From a virus: a stretch of DNA of 47,216 bases. Location: positions 1 to 47,216 of the IMG/VR virus record IMGVR_UViG_3300045925_000054; one strand, given 5' to 3'. Below are positions 46,178 through 47,216 of the stretch, piece after piece. Made by a program: the position numbers and the translations under genes. The notes under the pieces are model-generated. The model saw only the letters and a list, made by a program, of their open reading frames with translations, did not search any database and had not been told where the DNA came from. Every line of letters begins with the position of its first letter. The stretch's first letter is position 1.

Positions 46178-47216
46178 ATGCCTCCCCCTGCCAGTTACGT
46201 CGACATCGATACGATCCCCTTCGCGGCCGTCGTGACGCAGGCGGCCTTTAACGTCGCGAACGAGCGATGGTTCCGTCTCGTCCTCGCGTCCGATGCCGTC
46301 GCCGGGTTCTTCACGGAGATCGGGGGGACCTTCACGCCGCGGTATGACCTCTTCGAGGACGACGGATCGACGCTCGTCCGGACGATCAATAACGCCAACA
46401 ATAACGCCTGGAACTTCCCGCTCGAGTCGGGGACCTACTACCTGCAGGTGCGGAAGTTCGGGGGCGGCGCCTCGAACTTCGACTTTACCTTCCACGCCGA
46501 CACGCGGCCGCTCGACGGGTTCACGGTGCCGGAGGACGCGATCGTCATCAATGACGATACCGGGCTGTTTCCGGCGACCGTGATGCAGATGGACGGGACC
46601 GTCGTCGGGTATCTGCGGATGCCGGCGGGCGAGATCGGCGGGTCGCTGCCGACGGGCGAGTCGATCTGGCAGGATCGCTTCGGTCGGCGCGCGGCGTCGG
46701 GGACGCTGGCCGTCTTCGACAATACCGGCGCCTATGTCGACTCGACGTCGCAGACGTTTTCGGACTTCCCGATCCCGGTCTCGATCACGGGCTCCGATAC
46801 CGACTTCTATGCACACGAGCCGACGACGGGCAACGTCTATCGCATCACGACCGCGGGCGCGGTGACGCTCGTCGCCACGATTCCGCAGGCGACAGCGATC
46901 GGCGTCTCGGCGGACGGGACGGTCCTCTACTACGTCGACGCGACGGACTACCTGACGCTCTTCGACGCCAGCGATAACGTGATCCACCGCTGGGATCTGG
47001 TCAACGACGAGGCCGATCCGGACTTCTACACCTACGCGGGACTCGCGACCGACGTCGGCGGCCTCGCGGTGACGGCAAACTTCTGGCCGGCCGAGATCCT
47101 CGAGCTCCCGGACGGCTCCGTCGTCACCTGGGCGCGGAACGAGGACGACGCCGAAGACGTGCTGCTCCACATCTCGAGCGGCGGCACGCTCCTGCACTCG
47201 TACACCTACGCACACG
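46178..47216 (+). CDS. Beta-propeller-like tail protein, N-terminal part (continues at 1-480)
   Basis: 346 residues are encoded before the window ends; of these 304 precede the repeated 127 bases, and with 1-480 the full protein is 463 residues. N-terminal domain of about 110 residues is beta-rich ('RYDLFEDDGSTLVRTINNAN', 'GTYYLQVRKFGGGASNFDFT') and resembles carbohydrate-binding or pre-peptidase-like modules. From about residue 180 come repeated 'ITGSDTDFYAHEPTTGNVYR' and 'IGVSADGTVLYYVDATD' blades typical of six/seven-bladed propellers. Probably a tail-tip receptor-contact protein. Confidence 0.8.
   Translation, partial: MPPPASYVDIDTIPFAAVVTQAAFNVANERWFRLVLASDAVAGFFTEIGGTFTPRYDLFEDDGSTLVRTINNANNNAWNFPLESGTYYLQVRKFGGGASNFDFTFHADTRPLDGFTVPEDAIVINDDTGLFPATVMQMDGTVVGYLRMPAGEIGGSLPTGESIWQDRFGRRAASGTLAVFDNTGAYVDSTSQTFSDFPIPVSITGSDTDFYAHEPTTGNVYRITTAGAVTLVATIPQATAIGVSADGTVLYYVDATDYLTLFDASDNVIHRWDLVNDEADPDFYTYAGLATDVGGLAVTANFWPAEILELPDGSVVTWARNEDDAEDVLLHISSGGTLLHSYTYAH
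47090..47216. repeat. Terminal direct repeat, right copy
   Basis: Identical to 1-127. The tail gene frame is the same in both copies, so the two ends are the same locus. Confidence 0.93.

Noticed and set aside
45431-47215. 594-codon open frame on the minus strand
   Set aside because: Antisense of the distal tail and propeller-like genes; Arg/Asp/Val-rich composition typical of shadows in GC-rich DNA, with no ribosome site or family pattern.

Overview
The window is one complete, circularly closed genome of a temperate, long-tailed (siphovirus-like) phage with an HK97-type head. The first 127 bases are repeated exactly at the end, so the unique circle is 47,089 bp and the window boundary cuts one tail gene in two (46178 to the end, then 1 to 480). 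The DNA is GC-rich with strong G/C in third codon positions. Four phage proteins carry Sec signal peptides ending in A-x-A-Q or S-A-Q, which points to a GC-rich Gram-negative host, perhaps a soil group such as Acidobacteriota; the host phylum is an inference. The integration site is the 3' half of a tRNA-Lys(CUU) gene.

Layout. (1) 46178-480 to 4407: tail-tip and fibre-like proteins. (2) 4444-6828: small membrane proteins around a signal-peptide-bearing parallel beta-helix protein with a C-terminal membrane anchor; this is the best place for lysis or surface functions, but no endolysin is recognisable. (3) 6855-9637, minus strand: small protein, attP, tyrosine integrase, an exported Cys-rich repeat protein and an XRE repressor. 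(4) 9640-9735: divergent promoter/operator region. (5) 9732-21201, plus strand: Cro-like protein, many tiny overlapping genes (several single-pass membrane peptides), a recombination set (putative annealing-type protein, RecB-like nuclease, coiled-coil protein, ParB-like protein, Cas4-like Fe-S nuclease), a DUF1376 replication protein with a disturbed reading frame, HNH and DUF559-type nucleases, a phage metallopeptidase, a zinc ribbon and two exported proteins. (6) 21230-26401: accessory structural proteins, including one made of 22 tandem 18-20 residue repeats. (7) 26464-33973: DNA-packaging and head genes (HNH, TerS, TerL, protease-capsid fusion, portal, collagen-like protein). (8) 34315-39426: a seven-gene cassette with a radical SAM/SPASM enzyme, several glycosyltransferases and a methyltransferase-like protein, inserted between head-tail connector genes. 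(9) 39401-45998: head-tail joining, major tail protein, tail chaperones with a -1 frameshift, tape measure and distal tail protein.

Almost every neighbouring pair overlaps by 1-4 bases (TGATG, GTGA, ATGA), so the plus-strand modules look like long translationally coupled operons. The most unusual part is the radical SAM/glycosyltransferase cassette lying directly downstream of the portal, collagen-like and connector genes. It suggests that a virion protein is enzymatically modified during assembly.
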